From an uncultured Anaerolineae bacterium (lineage in GTDB: Bacteria; Chloroflexota; Anaerolineae; Aggregatilineales; Phototrophicaceae): DNA of 64,000 nucleotides. The notes under the pieces were generated by a model. It made no database searches. It saw nothing but the letters and a program-made list of their open reading frames with translations, and was not told the origin of the DNA. Numbering within the stretch: position 1 is the first letter of the stretch; the number at the start of each line of letters is the position of its first letter. Position numbers and translations under genes: made by a program. The stretch is taken from the NCBI GenBank assembly GCA_934216615.1, contig CAKQCB010000005.1, positions 124,001 to 188,000 of the forward strand. The letters run 5' to 3'. Below are positions 7,580 to 15,308 of this stretch, piece by piece.

Positions 7580-9085
7580 ATGTTTCCTGAACCGATTCCT
7601 ATTTCTACTCAACTTAATACCCCCGCTGAAGCGCTTGACGCCCTGCTGTCCTTGCGTAACGCGGTCATCAAAGAAGGTTATGCCCGTTTTGAAGGATGGC
7701 GAAGCCAGATCACCCGCCGTAGTTTTTTGATCAGCGGTCTCAACTTTGCCCATTATCTCGCCCTGCGACGCCGTGATCTGCGTTCGCTTCAGCCTGTGTT
7801 ATCCATGTGGGGATTGTCGTCGCTAGGACGGATTGAGGCGCATGTCCAATCTAACCTTGATGCGGTGCTGGTATCGCTGGCAGACATCGCCGACGTGGAT
7901 GAACCCACCCTGCCCAAACGCCCGCGCCCTCATCAATTTATGCGCGGTGACCGTCAGCTTGAAGCCAACACCACTGAGCTTTTTGGAGGTCGTGATAACG
8001 GTCGCCGTGTGCGGGTGATGGTCACCCTACCGAGCGAAGCCTCCCAGCAGTACAACCTTGTGCGCGACTTGATGAAACACGGTATGGACATCGCCCGCAT
8101 CAACTGCGCGCATGATGATGCGCACGCTTGGGAAGCGATGGTAGCTTATGTCCGTCGTGCCGAACGTGAGACAGGGCGCACTTGTAAAGTGGCGATGGAT
8201 TTGGGTGGCCCCAAGTCGCGCACTGCTGACCTGCGTAAGCCAGCGGCAGGCGTTCTGTATATCGGTGATACGGTCTTGATGACGGCGGAGAAACCTCCTA
8301 AAAAACATGGTGAAACAGCGGCACTACGCTGTACTCTCACCGACGCGCTGGCACATCTCAAGATTGGTGAAGCGGTCTACTTTGATGATGGTCGCATTGG
8401 CGGGGTGGTCGAACATCTGCGCCCCGAAGGTGTCGTCATCCGAATCACCCGCGCCCGCGTAGGGGGTGAAAAACTCAAAGAAGATAAAGGCGTCAATTTC
8501 CCCGATACCGACCTGCGCCTTGACCCACTCACCCCCAAAGACCTACAAGACCTCGACTTCGTCGCGCTCCATGCAGACATCGTGAATTACTCATTCGTCC
8601 AAAGCGCCGATGATGTCACACGGTTACAAAACGAACTCAACGCCCGTACAGGCGGGCGCACGCTAGGATTAGTCGCGAAGATCGAGACAGCGCGTGCCGT
8701 CCGCGCCTTGCCTGAAATCATCGTGCGGGCGGCGGGTGTACAGCCTTTTGGCGTGATGATCGCGCGCGGTGATCTCGCTGTCGAAATCGGATGGGAACGT
8801 TTGGCAGAGATACAAGAAGAAATTCTGTGGCTGTGTGAAGCCGCCCATGTTCCGGTCATTTGGGCGACGCAGGTCTTAGAAGGGCTGGCGAAAGAGGGAC
8901 TCCCCTCACGCGCAGAAATGACCGACGCGGCCATGTCCGAACGCGCTGAATGTGTAATGCTGAACAAAGGCCCATACATCCTTGATGCGCTGGACATCCT
9001 CGACGGGGTACTGCGTCGCATGCAAACACATCAGATCAAGAAGTCGTCGCGCTTACGCGCGTTACGCTCATGGGCGAACAGCTAG
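7580..9085 (+). CDS. Pyruvate kinase-like protein with a family-unusual N-terminal extension and no C-terminal domain
   Basis: A 501-residue protein. The central and C-terminal parts carry the pyruvate kinase barrel motifs: RVMVTLPSEAS and GMDIARINCAHDD (nucleotide/phosphate site), MDLGGPKSRT (metal/K+ site), FDDGRIGG, VAKIET (catalytic Lys), and IARGDLAVEIGWERL (metal-binding Glu/Asp region). The usual allosteric C-terminal domain is missing, because the chain ends soon after ILDGVLRRM, and ~110 residues precede the barrel. Real pyruvate kinase activity is therefore uncertain; such PK-like proteins form a separate family. ATG 7580 was chosen over GTG 7568 because GAAGGAG abuts the GTG and is properly spaced for the ATG. 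Confidence 0.8.
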   Translation: MFPEPIPISTQLNTPAEALDALLSLRNAVIKEGYARFEGWRSQITRRSFLISGLNFAHYLALRRRDLRSLQPVLSMWGLSSLGRIEAHVQSNLDAVLVSLADIADVDEPTLPKRPRPHQFMRGDRQLEANTTELFGGRDNGRRVRVMVTLPSEASQQYNLVRDLMKHGMDIARINCAHDDAHAWEAMVAYVRRAERETGRTCKVAMDLGGPKSRTADLRKPAAGVLYIGDTVLMTAEKPPKKHGETAALRCTLTDALAHLKIGEAVYFDDGRIGGVVEHLRPEGVVIRITRARVGGEKLKEDKGVNFPDTDLRLDPLTPKDLQDLDFVALHADIVNYSFVQSADDVTRLQNELNARTGGRTLGLVAKIETARAVRALPEIIVRAAGVQPFGVMIARGDLAVEIGWERLAEIQEEILWLCEAAHVPVIWATQVLEGLAKEGLPSRAEMTDAAMSERAECVMLNKGPYILDALDILDGVLRRMQTHQIKKSSRLRALRSWANS

Positions 9086-9107
9086 GACTCCTCTAGTTGT
9101 GCTTTTT
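9078..9107 (+). terminator. Intrinsic terminator overlapping the stop of the pyruvate-kinase-like gene
   Basis: ACAGCTAG (9078-9085, including the TAG stop) pairs with CTAGTTGT (9093-9100) with one G-U pair. A TTTTT run follows at 9103-9107. Confidence 0.55.
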
Positions 9108-9222
9108 ACAAACACTACGGTGAGGCGATGAGCAGCAAAGGCGAGACACGCCCCCGCTGACCAGACGGAATCACCGTAGTGCATCCTCTGTCCCATCTCG
9201 AAATGTGATAGGATGGACGTTG

Positions 9223-10137
9223 ATGAATCCGCTAGTCCTAGAGGATGCAGTGTCTGATCCCCTTTCCTTTGAACAAGTTCGCCCCCCTTCGTCCCTTGCG
9301 GACACGATTGAATGTTTCTGGCGCCTGCTTCTTCCGATGGTCGTCGCGCCGGATGAAGTCATTTTTGCGGAAGGGCGCGCGGAAATTCTCTTTCAGTTTC
9401 ATGGGCAATCTCAAATCATCCCAGTAGATTCTCCAATTCCCTTCAACTGTGCATCCAGTTGGCTCATGCGTCCCTTTGCCCATGCCTTGCATGTGCGTCA
9501 GGTCGGCATCACCAGCTCGGCGATGATTGGGGTACGGTTTACTGCGGGTGGATGGGCGACCTTTTCACATCGTGATACGACCGATAAACAAACGTACTCT
9601 TTCATGCCCCTCAGCGATTTTTACGCCCCTTCAGAAGTTCGTTTATTAGAGGAACAGCTTTTCACCACGTTACGCACACCACAATGGGCAAACCCGCTCG
9701 TCACCTTTTTCACACGGCGGCAAGTCGAACATCCCCATTCAGAGCGCATCCGTTACGCGGCAAAACAGCTCCATCAACGCCGTGTGAGTATTTCTGCGCT
9801 TGCTCATGAGGTCAACTTGAGCGAACGCCAATTTGGTCGTGTCTTTCGTCAAATCGTTGGGTTATCGCCCAAACAATTCGCACGCATCACCCGCATCGCC
9901 CCGATCTTAAAACTGGCCGTTCAACAAACCCCTGATATTCCTTTAGAGCAGTTGGCATTGAATTACGGGTTTCATGATGCTTCGCATTTGGTGCGCGAAT
10001 TTCAAGAATTGGTCGGCATGTCCCCCATGAAATATTTTTATGGGAATCACGATTTGATCGAACAGAAATTCCGAAAACATGACCGATTTTTACAATGGGA
10101 GCTTGATATTCTAGGGTTGTCATCCGATACAACATAA
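9223..10137 (+). CDS. AraC-family transcriptional regulator
   Basis: A ~304-residue regulator. The C-terminal third has the two helix-turn-helix motifs of the family: VSISALAHEVNLSERQFGRVFRQ, then IPLEQLALNYGFHDASHLVREF and the closing VGMSPMKYF. The N-terminal ~190 residues, with FAEGRAEILFQFHG and VGVRFTAGGW-type segments, resemble the DUF6597-like sensor half of AraC regulators with unknown ligands. ATG 9223 has AGGA at a normal distance; an in-frame GTG lies 18 bp earlier. The VOC gene starts 12 bp after its stop, so the two are probably one transcript, and the VOC product or its substrate may be linked to this regulator. Confidence 0.85.
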   Translation: MNPLVLEDAVSDPLSFEQVRPPSSLADTIECFWRLLLPMVVAPDEVIFAEGRAEILFQFHGQSQIIPVDSPIPFNCASSWLMRPFAHALHVRQVGITSSAMIGVRFTAGGWATFSHRDTTDKQTYSFMPLSDFYAPSEVRLLEEQLFTTLRTPQWANPLVTFFTRRQVEHPHSERIRYAAKQLHQRRVSISALAHEVNLSERQFGRVFRQIVGLSPKQFARITRIAPILKLAVQQTPDIPLEQLALNYGFHDASHLVREFQELVGMSPMKYFYGNHDLIEQKFRKHDRFLQWELDILGLSSDTT

Positions 10138-10149
10138 GGAACAACTACG

Positions 10150-10524
10150 ATGAATATCCAACATCTTGATCTCATTGGAATGCCTGTGACAGATCAACAG
10201 GTGGCGCTAGAGTTTTATACCCAAATGCTCGGGTTTGAGGAACGTGTGAACATGGTTCACTTTGAAGACCCTAACATTCGATGGATTGAACTCGTTCCCC
10301 CCGGCGCATCGACCGCGATTGTGCTGTCTACATGGGAAACGCCTGCCAGCCGCGGAACGATCATCCTCGTCACCACCAACATCGAAGCTGACTATGCCGA
10401 ACTTCAAGCGAAAGGGTTATCCCTGCCCCCACTAGAGTATCAGCCTTGGGGAATCTCGGTCCTCATCACCGACCCTGATGGCAATAAAATGCTTCTGCAA
10501 CAGAATATTGAGATGCAGAATTAG
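10150..10524 (+). CDS. VOC-family (glyoxalase/bleomycin-resistance fold) protein
   Basis: A 124-residue protein with one vicinal-oxygen-chelate module. The N-terminal LDLIGMPVTDQQVALEFYTQMLGFEE and C-terminal WGISVLITDPDGNKMLLQQ segments match the family's beta-alpha-beta repeats. Members bind a divalent metal and act as glyoxalases, dioxygenases or drug-binding proteins. The reaction cannot be told from sequence. AAGGAAC precedes the ATG. It sits in a two-gene unit with the AraC regulator and ends at a bidirectional terminator. Confidence 0.85.
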   Translation: MNIQHLDLIGMPVTDQQVALEFYTQMLGFEERVNMVHFEDPNIRWIELVPPGASTAIVLSTWETPASRGTIILVTTNIEADYAELQAKGLSLPPLEYQPWGISVLITDPDGNKMLLQQNIEMQN

Positions 10525-10562
10525 CCTGTTTTCCAGTCCCTGATCGCCGTCTCTTTTAAAAC

Positions 10563-10600
10563 AAATGTCGTGGATATATTCAGTTGATCCGCGACATTTT
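10563..10600. terminator. Bidirectional terminator between convergent VOC and SdpI-like genes
   Basis: AAATGTCGTGGAT (10563-10575) pairs with ATCCGCGACATTT (10587-10599), 13 bp with one G-U pair. It has T residues on one side and A residues on the other, so it can serve both converging genes. Confidence 0.7.
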
Positions 10601-10623
10601 GATTTTCGACAGATTCAGCAACG

Positions 10624-11256
10624 CTAGGCGGATGTTCCTGTAACCTGCTGATGAATACGATACGAATACCACAGCACGCTAAGGCTGATGCCGATGATCA
10701 GCCCCAACGTGATGATGATCGACGCGGGGAATGGCGCGATGATGCCCACCAGCGTGATGACAGCACCCGCGAGGAACATCCAACGTGCCGAAACGCGGTG
10801 GGTACGTCGCCAAACTTCAGGGTTATTAAGCGTCCACCATGTGCGCACACCAATCGCCCAATTCGGCTGAACCCGCCCCATCACATTACTGACGAGCATC
10901 AGCATGATGCCTAATGCAGGGATGACCGCCTGCGGAAGATTCAAGTCATGGCCCATCGCGCTCAACAAGATCAGCACTTGCACATATGCCAAGAGGGTGG
11001 CGACGACGTTCACATTAAAATTGAAAATCTCAATCGTCACGTTGGCGCTGGAAATGCGCATTTGCATGAAAAAGCGAATGACGAGCAAAAGCGCAGGCAT
11101 GAGCAAAATCGCCAACAGTCGGTCACCCCAACGGTCAGGCTGTCCATCAAGCCCCCAATGGATCGGCACTTGTTCCGGTAACTGTGGATAAGCCAGTATT
11201 CCGAAGATGAGCATCAATAGAATCAGCGCGTAAAAATATTTGTTACTCGTCAACAT
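10624..11256 (-). CDS. SdpI/DUF1648-family membrane protein
   Basis: A ~210-residue membrane protein. The N-terminal LPEQVPIHWGLDGQPDRWG is the DUF1648 signature, and VQPNWAIGVRTWWTLNNPEVWRRTHR is the SdpI signature; about six spans are visible. In Bacillus, SdpI is the immunity protein against the SdpC toxin and also a membrane signal receptor for SdpR. The ATG at 11256 has AAGGAG 6 bases upstream and lies inside the upstream regulator gene (14-bp overlap), so this start was preferred to one 12 codons earlier. No SdpC-like toxin gene is seen in the window. Immunity to a foreign peptide or a housekeeping role are both possible. Confidence 0.85.
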   Translation of the reverse strand: MLTSNKYFYALILLMLIFGILAYPQLPEQVPIHWGLDGQPDRWGDRLLAILLMPALLLVIRFFMQMRISSANVTIEIFNFNVNVVATLLAYVQVLILLSAMGHDLNLPQAVIPALGIMLMLVSNVMGRVQPNWAIGVRTWWTLNNPEVWRRTHRVSARWMFLAGAVITLVGIIAPFPASIIITLGLIIGISLSVLWYSYRIHQQVTGTSA

Positions 11257-11548
11257 GGCTTTCTCCTTGCTTGAGTTCGGGCGCATCTGCACCGACCTTG
11301 AATAAAGACATCATCGTTTGTAATAGCTCTTGCACCACCGTCGTATTCAGCGAATACACGATGGATTGTCCCTTGCGTTCGGTGGTCACAAGCTCCGCAT
11401 TTTTCAGCACGCCCAAATGATGCGAAATACTCGGCGCACTGATGTTGAAGTGCGATGCAATTTCCCCTGCGGACTTGTTGCCTTCGTTCAATAACTCTAA
11501 AATTCGGCGGCGTGTGGGGTCTGCCAACGCCTGAAACATTTGATTCAT
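11243..11548 (-). CDS. ArsR-family repressor (SdpR-like)
   Basis: A 101-residue winged-helix repressor. ALADPTRRRILELLNEG is the typical first helix pair, AGEIASHFNISAPSISHHLGVLKNAELV is the helix-turn-helix, and RKGQSIVYSLN is the wing. The metal-binding ELCVC motif of true ArsR proteins is absent, as in SdpR-type autorepressors. The gene overlaps the SdpI-like gene by 14 bp, which is the same order as the sdpRI operon. An 8-bp-arm palindrome lies just upstream (11574-11597) and is the likely operator for self-repression. Confidence 0.88.
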   Translation of the reverse strand: MNQMFQALADPTRRRILELLNEGNKSAGEIASHFNISAPSISHHLGVLKNAELVTTERKGQSIVYSLNTTVVQELLQTMMSLFKVGADAPELKQGESHVDE

Positions 11549-11573
11549 GCGGTATGCTCACATCTTTAATTAG

Positions 11574-11597
11574 ATATTTAGGCAACTGTCTAAATAT
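11574..11597 (-). promoter_or_regulatory. Palindromic operator for the SdpR-like repressor
   Basis: ATATTTAG (11574-11581) and CTAAATAT (11590-11597) form a perfect inverted repeat with 8 bases between, 26-49 bp upstream of the repressor start codon. Size and position suit an ArsR-family dimer site; binding is inferred. Confidence 0.7.
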
Positions 11598-11620
11598 AAC
11601 CACAGTATACGTAAAAAAAC

Positions 11621-11656
11621 AAAAAAAGTCACCTCTAAAATTTAGGAGATGACTTT
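11621..11656 (-). terminator. Intrinsic terminator of the peptide-type ABC importer operon
   Basis: On the minus strand an 11-bp stem (11646-11656 with 11625-11635, one G-U pair) is followed by a run of seven T residues. It lies 27 bp after the last permease gene. Confidence 0.75.
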
Positions 11657-11682
11657 CAAATTTACAAATTGAGCGGTTTTGT

Positions 11683-12603
11683 CTAAGACGACTTTGTGAC
11701 TACATTGGGATCAAACGCATCGCGCACCGCGTCACCGATGATGTTCAGCGCCAAGACCAAGAAGGTGATCGTCATGCCGGGGAAAAACGAAATCCACCAC
11801 GCATTCCGCAGATAACCGCGCCCGTCAGAGAGCATCGCACCCCATTCAGGGGTGGGCGGGCGTACCCCTAAACCAAGAAAACTCAAACTCGCGCCGGTGA
11901 TGATCGCGCCGGAAACGCTCAACGTCGTCACCACAATCAACGAGCCGAGCAAGTTTGGCAGAATATGATTGAACATGATACGTATCGGGCCAGCGCCCAT
12001 CGTTTGGGCGGCCAACACATAATCATTTTCAGCCAGCGATAACGCTTGCCCGCGCGTCAGTCGGGAATAGACGGGCAAGGTGAATAACGCGATGGAAAAA
12101 ATCACGTTATACATATTTGAGCCGAGCAACCCCACTAACCAGATGATCAAAATCAAGCTAGGGAACGCAAGGATGACATCAATCACGCGCATGATGATGT
12201 TATCAATCCGCCCGCCGAAATAGCCCGCGATCAACCCGAGCGGGGTCCCCACAATCGCCGACAGGATGATTGATAAAAACCCGACTTGTAAAGACACCTG
12301 ACCGCCGTACAAGATACGGGTGAAAATATCACGTCCTAAAGAATCCGTCCCCATCAAATATTCCAACGAGGGGGCGAGCAAGCGCGCCGAAGCATTACGA
12401 CCAATCGGGTCTTCGCTGGTGAGCGACGACGCAAAGATACACGCGATGATGATCACGATCACCGCGATCAGCGACATCACCGCAATTCTATTCCGTAGAA
12501 AATGCCGAAACGAGCGTTCGTATAAACCGCCACGCCGTTTTGATTTTGCCTCAGAAAGTGTGACTACAGAGGGGGGAAGTTGGATTTCCGCATGGTCAGT
12601 CAT
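11683..12603 (-). CDS. Peptide/nickel-type ABC transporter permease, DppC/OppC family
   Basis: A 306-residue inner-membrane permease. Family marks are an N-terminal cytoplasmic stretch then FLRNRIAVMSLIAVIVI, the MGTDSLGRDIFTRILYGGQVSL segment, and the EAA-type loop with GASLSFLGLGVRPPTPEWGAML. It would form the channel with the DppB-type partner and import an oligopeptide or similar solute. The start is 12 bp after the DppB gene stop. No ATPase gene of the DppD/F type follows, because transcription ends at a terminator here, so ATPases must be supplied from elsewhere. Confidence 0.92.
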   Translation of the reverse strand: MTDHAEIQLPPSVVTLSEAKSKRRGGLYERSFRHFLRNRIAVMSLIAVIVIIIACIFASSLTSEDPIGRNASARLLAPSLEYLMGTDSLGRDIFTRILYGGQVSLQVGFLSIILSAIVGTPLGLIAGYFGGRIDNIIMRVIDVILAFPSLILIIWLVGLLGSNMYNVIFSIALFTLPVYSRLTRGQALSLAENDYVLAAQTMGAGPIRIMFNHILPNLLGSLIVVTTLSVSGAIITGASLSFLGLGVRPPTPEWGAMLSDGRGYLRNAWWISFFPGMTITFLVLALNIIGDAVRDAFDPNVVTKSS

Positions 12604-12615
12604 TACATTATCACC

Positions 12616-13536
12616 TTAATAACGGATTCGCGGATCAATATACAGATACAGAATATCAACGATTAAATTCACAACCACAAACGATGTTGCAACCAATAAA
12701 ACAGTCCCCTGAATCATGGGATAATCTCGATCTAAAATGGCGTCGATCGACAAACTTCCCACCCCCGGCAGGCCAAAAATATTTTCTGTGATGACCGCGC
12801 CTCCCAAAAGACCCCCAATCGACAAACCGACAATCGTCACAATCGGGATCAGGGTGTTTTTAAGCGCGTGGGTGAAGATCACACGTCGTTCTGGCAGACC
12901 TTTAGAACGCGCCGTCTGCACATAATGCGAACTGAGGGTTTCGATCATGCTGGCACGGGTGAGGCGGGCAATCAAGGCCGCTTGCCCTGTCGATAATGTC
13001 GCCACGGGCAGAACAAAATGCTGCCATGTCGCCGCCCCTTGTACGGGCAGTAGACGTAAGCCCACCGCGAAGATGAGGATGAACATCAACCCCAACCAGA
13101 AACTGGGGATGGAGTAGAAAAACACCACCACCACGATGCTGAGTTTGTCCACCCAAGTCCCGCGTTTGACCGCCGTCATCACGCCGATCATCAAGCCTAA
13201 AATTGTGCCTACCCCCACACTTAAAAAGGTGATCGTCACAGTGAACGGAAATGCTTTGGCGATCACTTCGAACACAGGTTCGCCAAATTTTACGGAACGG
13301 CCTAAGTCGCCCCGAAGCGCATTCGATATATAAATCAACAACTGCTCAGGAATCGGCCGATCCAACCCCATACTTTGGCGAATTTGTTCGATCAGCTCAG
13401 GCGTTGCCCGTTCCCCTGCCATGACCACCGCAGGGTCTCCTGGGACAGCGACGCGCAACATCACAAAAACGATGATAGTGATCGTAATGATGAGCAGAAT
13501 CGCGATGAGGGTTCGCCGTAGAATAAAGGTAGCCAA
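12616..13536 (-). CDS. Peptide/nickel-type ABC transporter permease, DppB/OppB family
   Basis: A 306-residue permease with the family's N-terminal RRTLIAILLIITITIIVF helix, the VPGDPAVVMAGERATPE periplasmic segment, and the EAA loop region RARSKGLPERRVIFTHALKN. The start is TTG at 13536: AAGGAGG sits 7 bases before it and the family's usual N-terminus begins exactly here, while the nearby ATG is out of frame. It pairs with the DppC-type gene 12 bp downstream. A hairpin separates it from the solute-binding protein gene, which probably lowers permease output relative to the binding protein. Confidence 0.92.
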   Translation of the reverse strand: MATFILRRTLIAILLIITITIIVFVMLRVAVPGDPAVVMAGERATPELIEQIRQSMGLDRPIPEQLLIYISNALRGDLGRSVKFGEPVFEVIAKAFPFTVTITFLSVGVGTILGLMIGVMTAVKRGTWVDKLSIVVVVFFYSIPSFWLGLMFILIFAVGLRLLPVQGAATWQHFVLPVATLSTGQAALIARLTRASMIETLSSHYVQTARSKGLPERRVIFTHALKNTLIPIVTIVGLSIGGLLGGAVITENIFGLPGVGSLSIDAILDRDYPMIQGTVLLVATSFVVVNLIVDILYLYIDPRIRY

Positions 13537-13569
13537 ACCATATCCTCCTTAAAAACGAGCGTTACAAGT

Positions 13570-13603
13570 GAAGGGCATACGAACTTTTGCCCGCATGCCC
13601 TTC
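13570..13603 (-). terminator. Intercistronic hairpin between binding-protein and permease genes
   Basis: GAAGGGCATACG (13570-13581) and CGCATGCCCTTC (13592-13603) form a 12-bp stem with one G-U pair in the minus-strand RNA. There is no T-run on that strand. Such hairpins after binding-protein genes usually stabilise the upstream mRNA or partly terminate. Confidence 0.6.
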
Positions 13604-13616
13604 TTTTATCAAAGGA

Positions 13617-15224
13617 CTATTCGCCCACTTCGAAATAAGCGTTCATATAGAGGAAGTCGAGGCTTGGCAGAATTTCCCAGCCTTGCAACTCACTACGCAC
13701 GCCGATCAATGCAGGCGGGGTTACGAGGAACACCCATGGCGATTGATCAATGATGTATTGGCTCAATTCAGTGATCGTTTCATAACGGGTCGTCTGGTTC
13801 AAATCGGTATCTGCCGCGACCAGTAACGCCGTCAATTCATCAGTCGAGAACCAAGCGCGGTTGCTTCCACCCTTACGATCAGGGTCAAAGAAGTAAGTCA
13901 AGATGCTGGGGTCTTGGTAGCCGTAATTGAGCAAGAACAGGTCATGCGTACCGGTCGTGGTCAGTTCGATCAACGCGGTGCGTTCCAACGGTTGAATCTC
14001 TACCGGAATACCCACTGCGCGCCACTGTGCATCCAAAACTTCGGCCAAGCGCATGAATTCATCCGAATTGCCCACAGCCAACGGAACCGACCATGCTTCC
14101 CCTTCAGGGGTTTCGCGCATACCGTCGCCCGTGACATCGACATAACCGAGCGAATCTAACAAGGCGCCAGCGCCTTCGGGGTCGTAATGATAAGACGTGG
14201 CATCTAAGTCTGGGTTATGTCCCCAAATCGTCGTCGGCAGGGGTTGATACAGCGGCTGCGCAAGACCATCATACCCGAAGATATTCACCTCATCGCGGTC
14301 GGTCGCCATCGCAAACGCGCGACGCAGGTCGGCATTATCCCAAGGGGCTTTCGACGTGTTAAACCCTGCATAACGGATTTCGGTCAAAAGGGCTTCATGA
14401 ATCGCAATATCCGCGTTACCTTGAACATCGGCAATATTTTGGGTGGGGATGCCCGCGTAGGTCACTTCACCCGTTTCTAACGCGGCCAAGATGGTTTGTT
14501 CTTCATCAAGGAATAAGATTTGCATTTCGTCCAGATACACAGGCCCCGGGTGTTCGTACAATTCCGGCGGTGCCCATGTGAAATCAGGGTTTTTCGCTAA
14601 TAAAATATAGTTATTGGTATTGAGTTCCGACAGCATGAATGGCCCACCACCAACAGGGTTCGCGCCGAAGTTATCGACGCCCGCCGCTTCATAAGCGGTG
14701 GGGGATACAATTTCCACGCTGGACAACGTATAGAATAACGGTGCGTATGCAGAGGCGAGGTGAAGCGTGAGGCTGTATTCACTCAACACTTCCACTTCCA
14801 GAAGCAACCCGCGCAAATCTGCCCCTTGAGCGGCGGTGCTTTCTGGGTCGGCATATTTTTCGAGATTCCAGCGGATCGCTTCCGCATCAATCGGTGTGCC
14901 ATCGGTGAACGTCGCGAAGTCGATCAACTGAATGGTCAACGCGGTTCCATCTTCAGAGACTTCCCATGTATCCGCCAAATAGCCGATATATTCGAGATTT
15001 TCATCACGGGTGAACAAGGTGGAATAGATTGCATAATGCGGCCACGAATGCCACGCTGTCACAAACGGGTCAAGCGAGGTATTTGAACTGGCGTCGGCAA
15101 CGATCAAACGTCCCCCGCGCCCATCCCCATCACTATCTTGCGCGCTCACACTAAAACCTACGGTTAATAAGGTGGTCAGGGTTGCGCTTGCCAAAATTCT
15201 AGAAACTGTCTTTCGAGTATACAT
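13617..15224 (-). CDS. ABC transporter solute-binding protein, family 5 (peptide type)
   Basis: A 535-residue exported receptor that captures the solute and delivers it to the permease pair. The first ~28 residues are a signal peptide ending at SVSAQ (MYTRKTVSRILASATLTTLL...). No lipobox Cys is present, so the anchoring mode is unclear. Family-5 features are SLDPFVTAWHSWPHYAIYSTLF, LADTWEVSEDGTALTIQL, FTDGTPIDAEAIRWNLEKY and the ALETGEVTYAGIP/FNTSKAPWDNADLRRAFAMATDRDEV core. It is followed by the DppB and DppC genes and preceded by the serine hydrolase gene, all on the same strand. The ligand is not predictable. Confidence 0.92.
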   Translation of the reverse strand: MYTRKTVSRILASATLTTLLTVGFSVSAQDSDGDGRGGRLIVADASSNTSLDPFVTAWHSWPHYAIYSTLFTRDENLEYIGYLADTWEVSEDGTALTIQLIDFATFTDGTPIDAEAIRWNLEKYADPESTAAQGADLRGLLLEVEVLSEYSLTLHLASAYAPLFYTLSSVEIVSPTAYEAAGVDNFGANPVGGGPFMLSELNTNNYILLAKNPDFTWAPPELYEHPGPVYLDEMQILFLDEEQTILAALETGEVTYAGIPTQNIADVQGNADIAIHEALLTEIRYAGFNTSKAPWDNADLRRAFAMATDRDEVNIFGYDGLAQPLYQPLPTTIWGHNPDLDATSYHYDPEGAGALLDSLGYVDVTGDGMRETPEGEAWSVPLAVGNSDEFMRLAEVLDAQWRAVGIPVEIQPLERTALIELTTTGTHDLFLLNYGYQDPSILTYFFDPDRKGGSNRAWFSTDELTALLVAADTDLNQTTRYETITELSQYIIDQSPWVFLVTPPALIGVRSELQGWEILPSLDFLYMNAYFEVGE

Positions 15225-15308
15225 TAGTTTGCCTTTCGTAAAGTCTCATCATGGGCGACTCGCGGTGACGATGAATTTCTCTCCTCAGCTCAGCATCTCC
15301 TTTCCACT

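Noticed and set aside
8587..9021. 144-codon open frame on the minus strand
   Set aside because: It overlaps the pyruvate-kinase-like gene, and its Ser/Arg-rich product has no domain.
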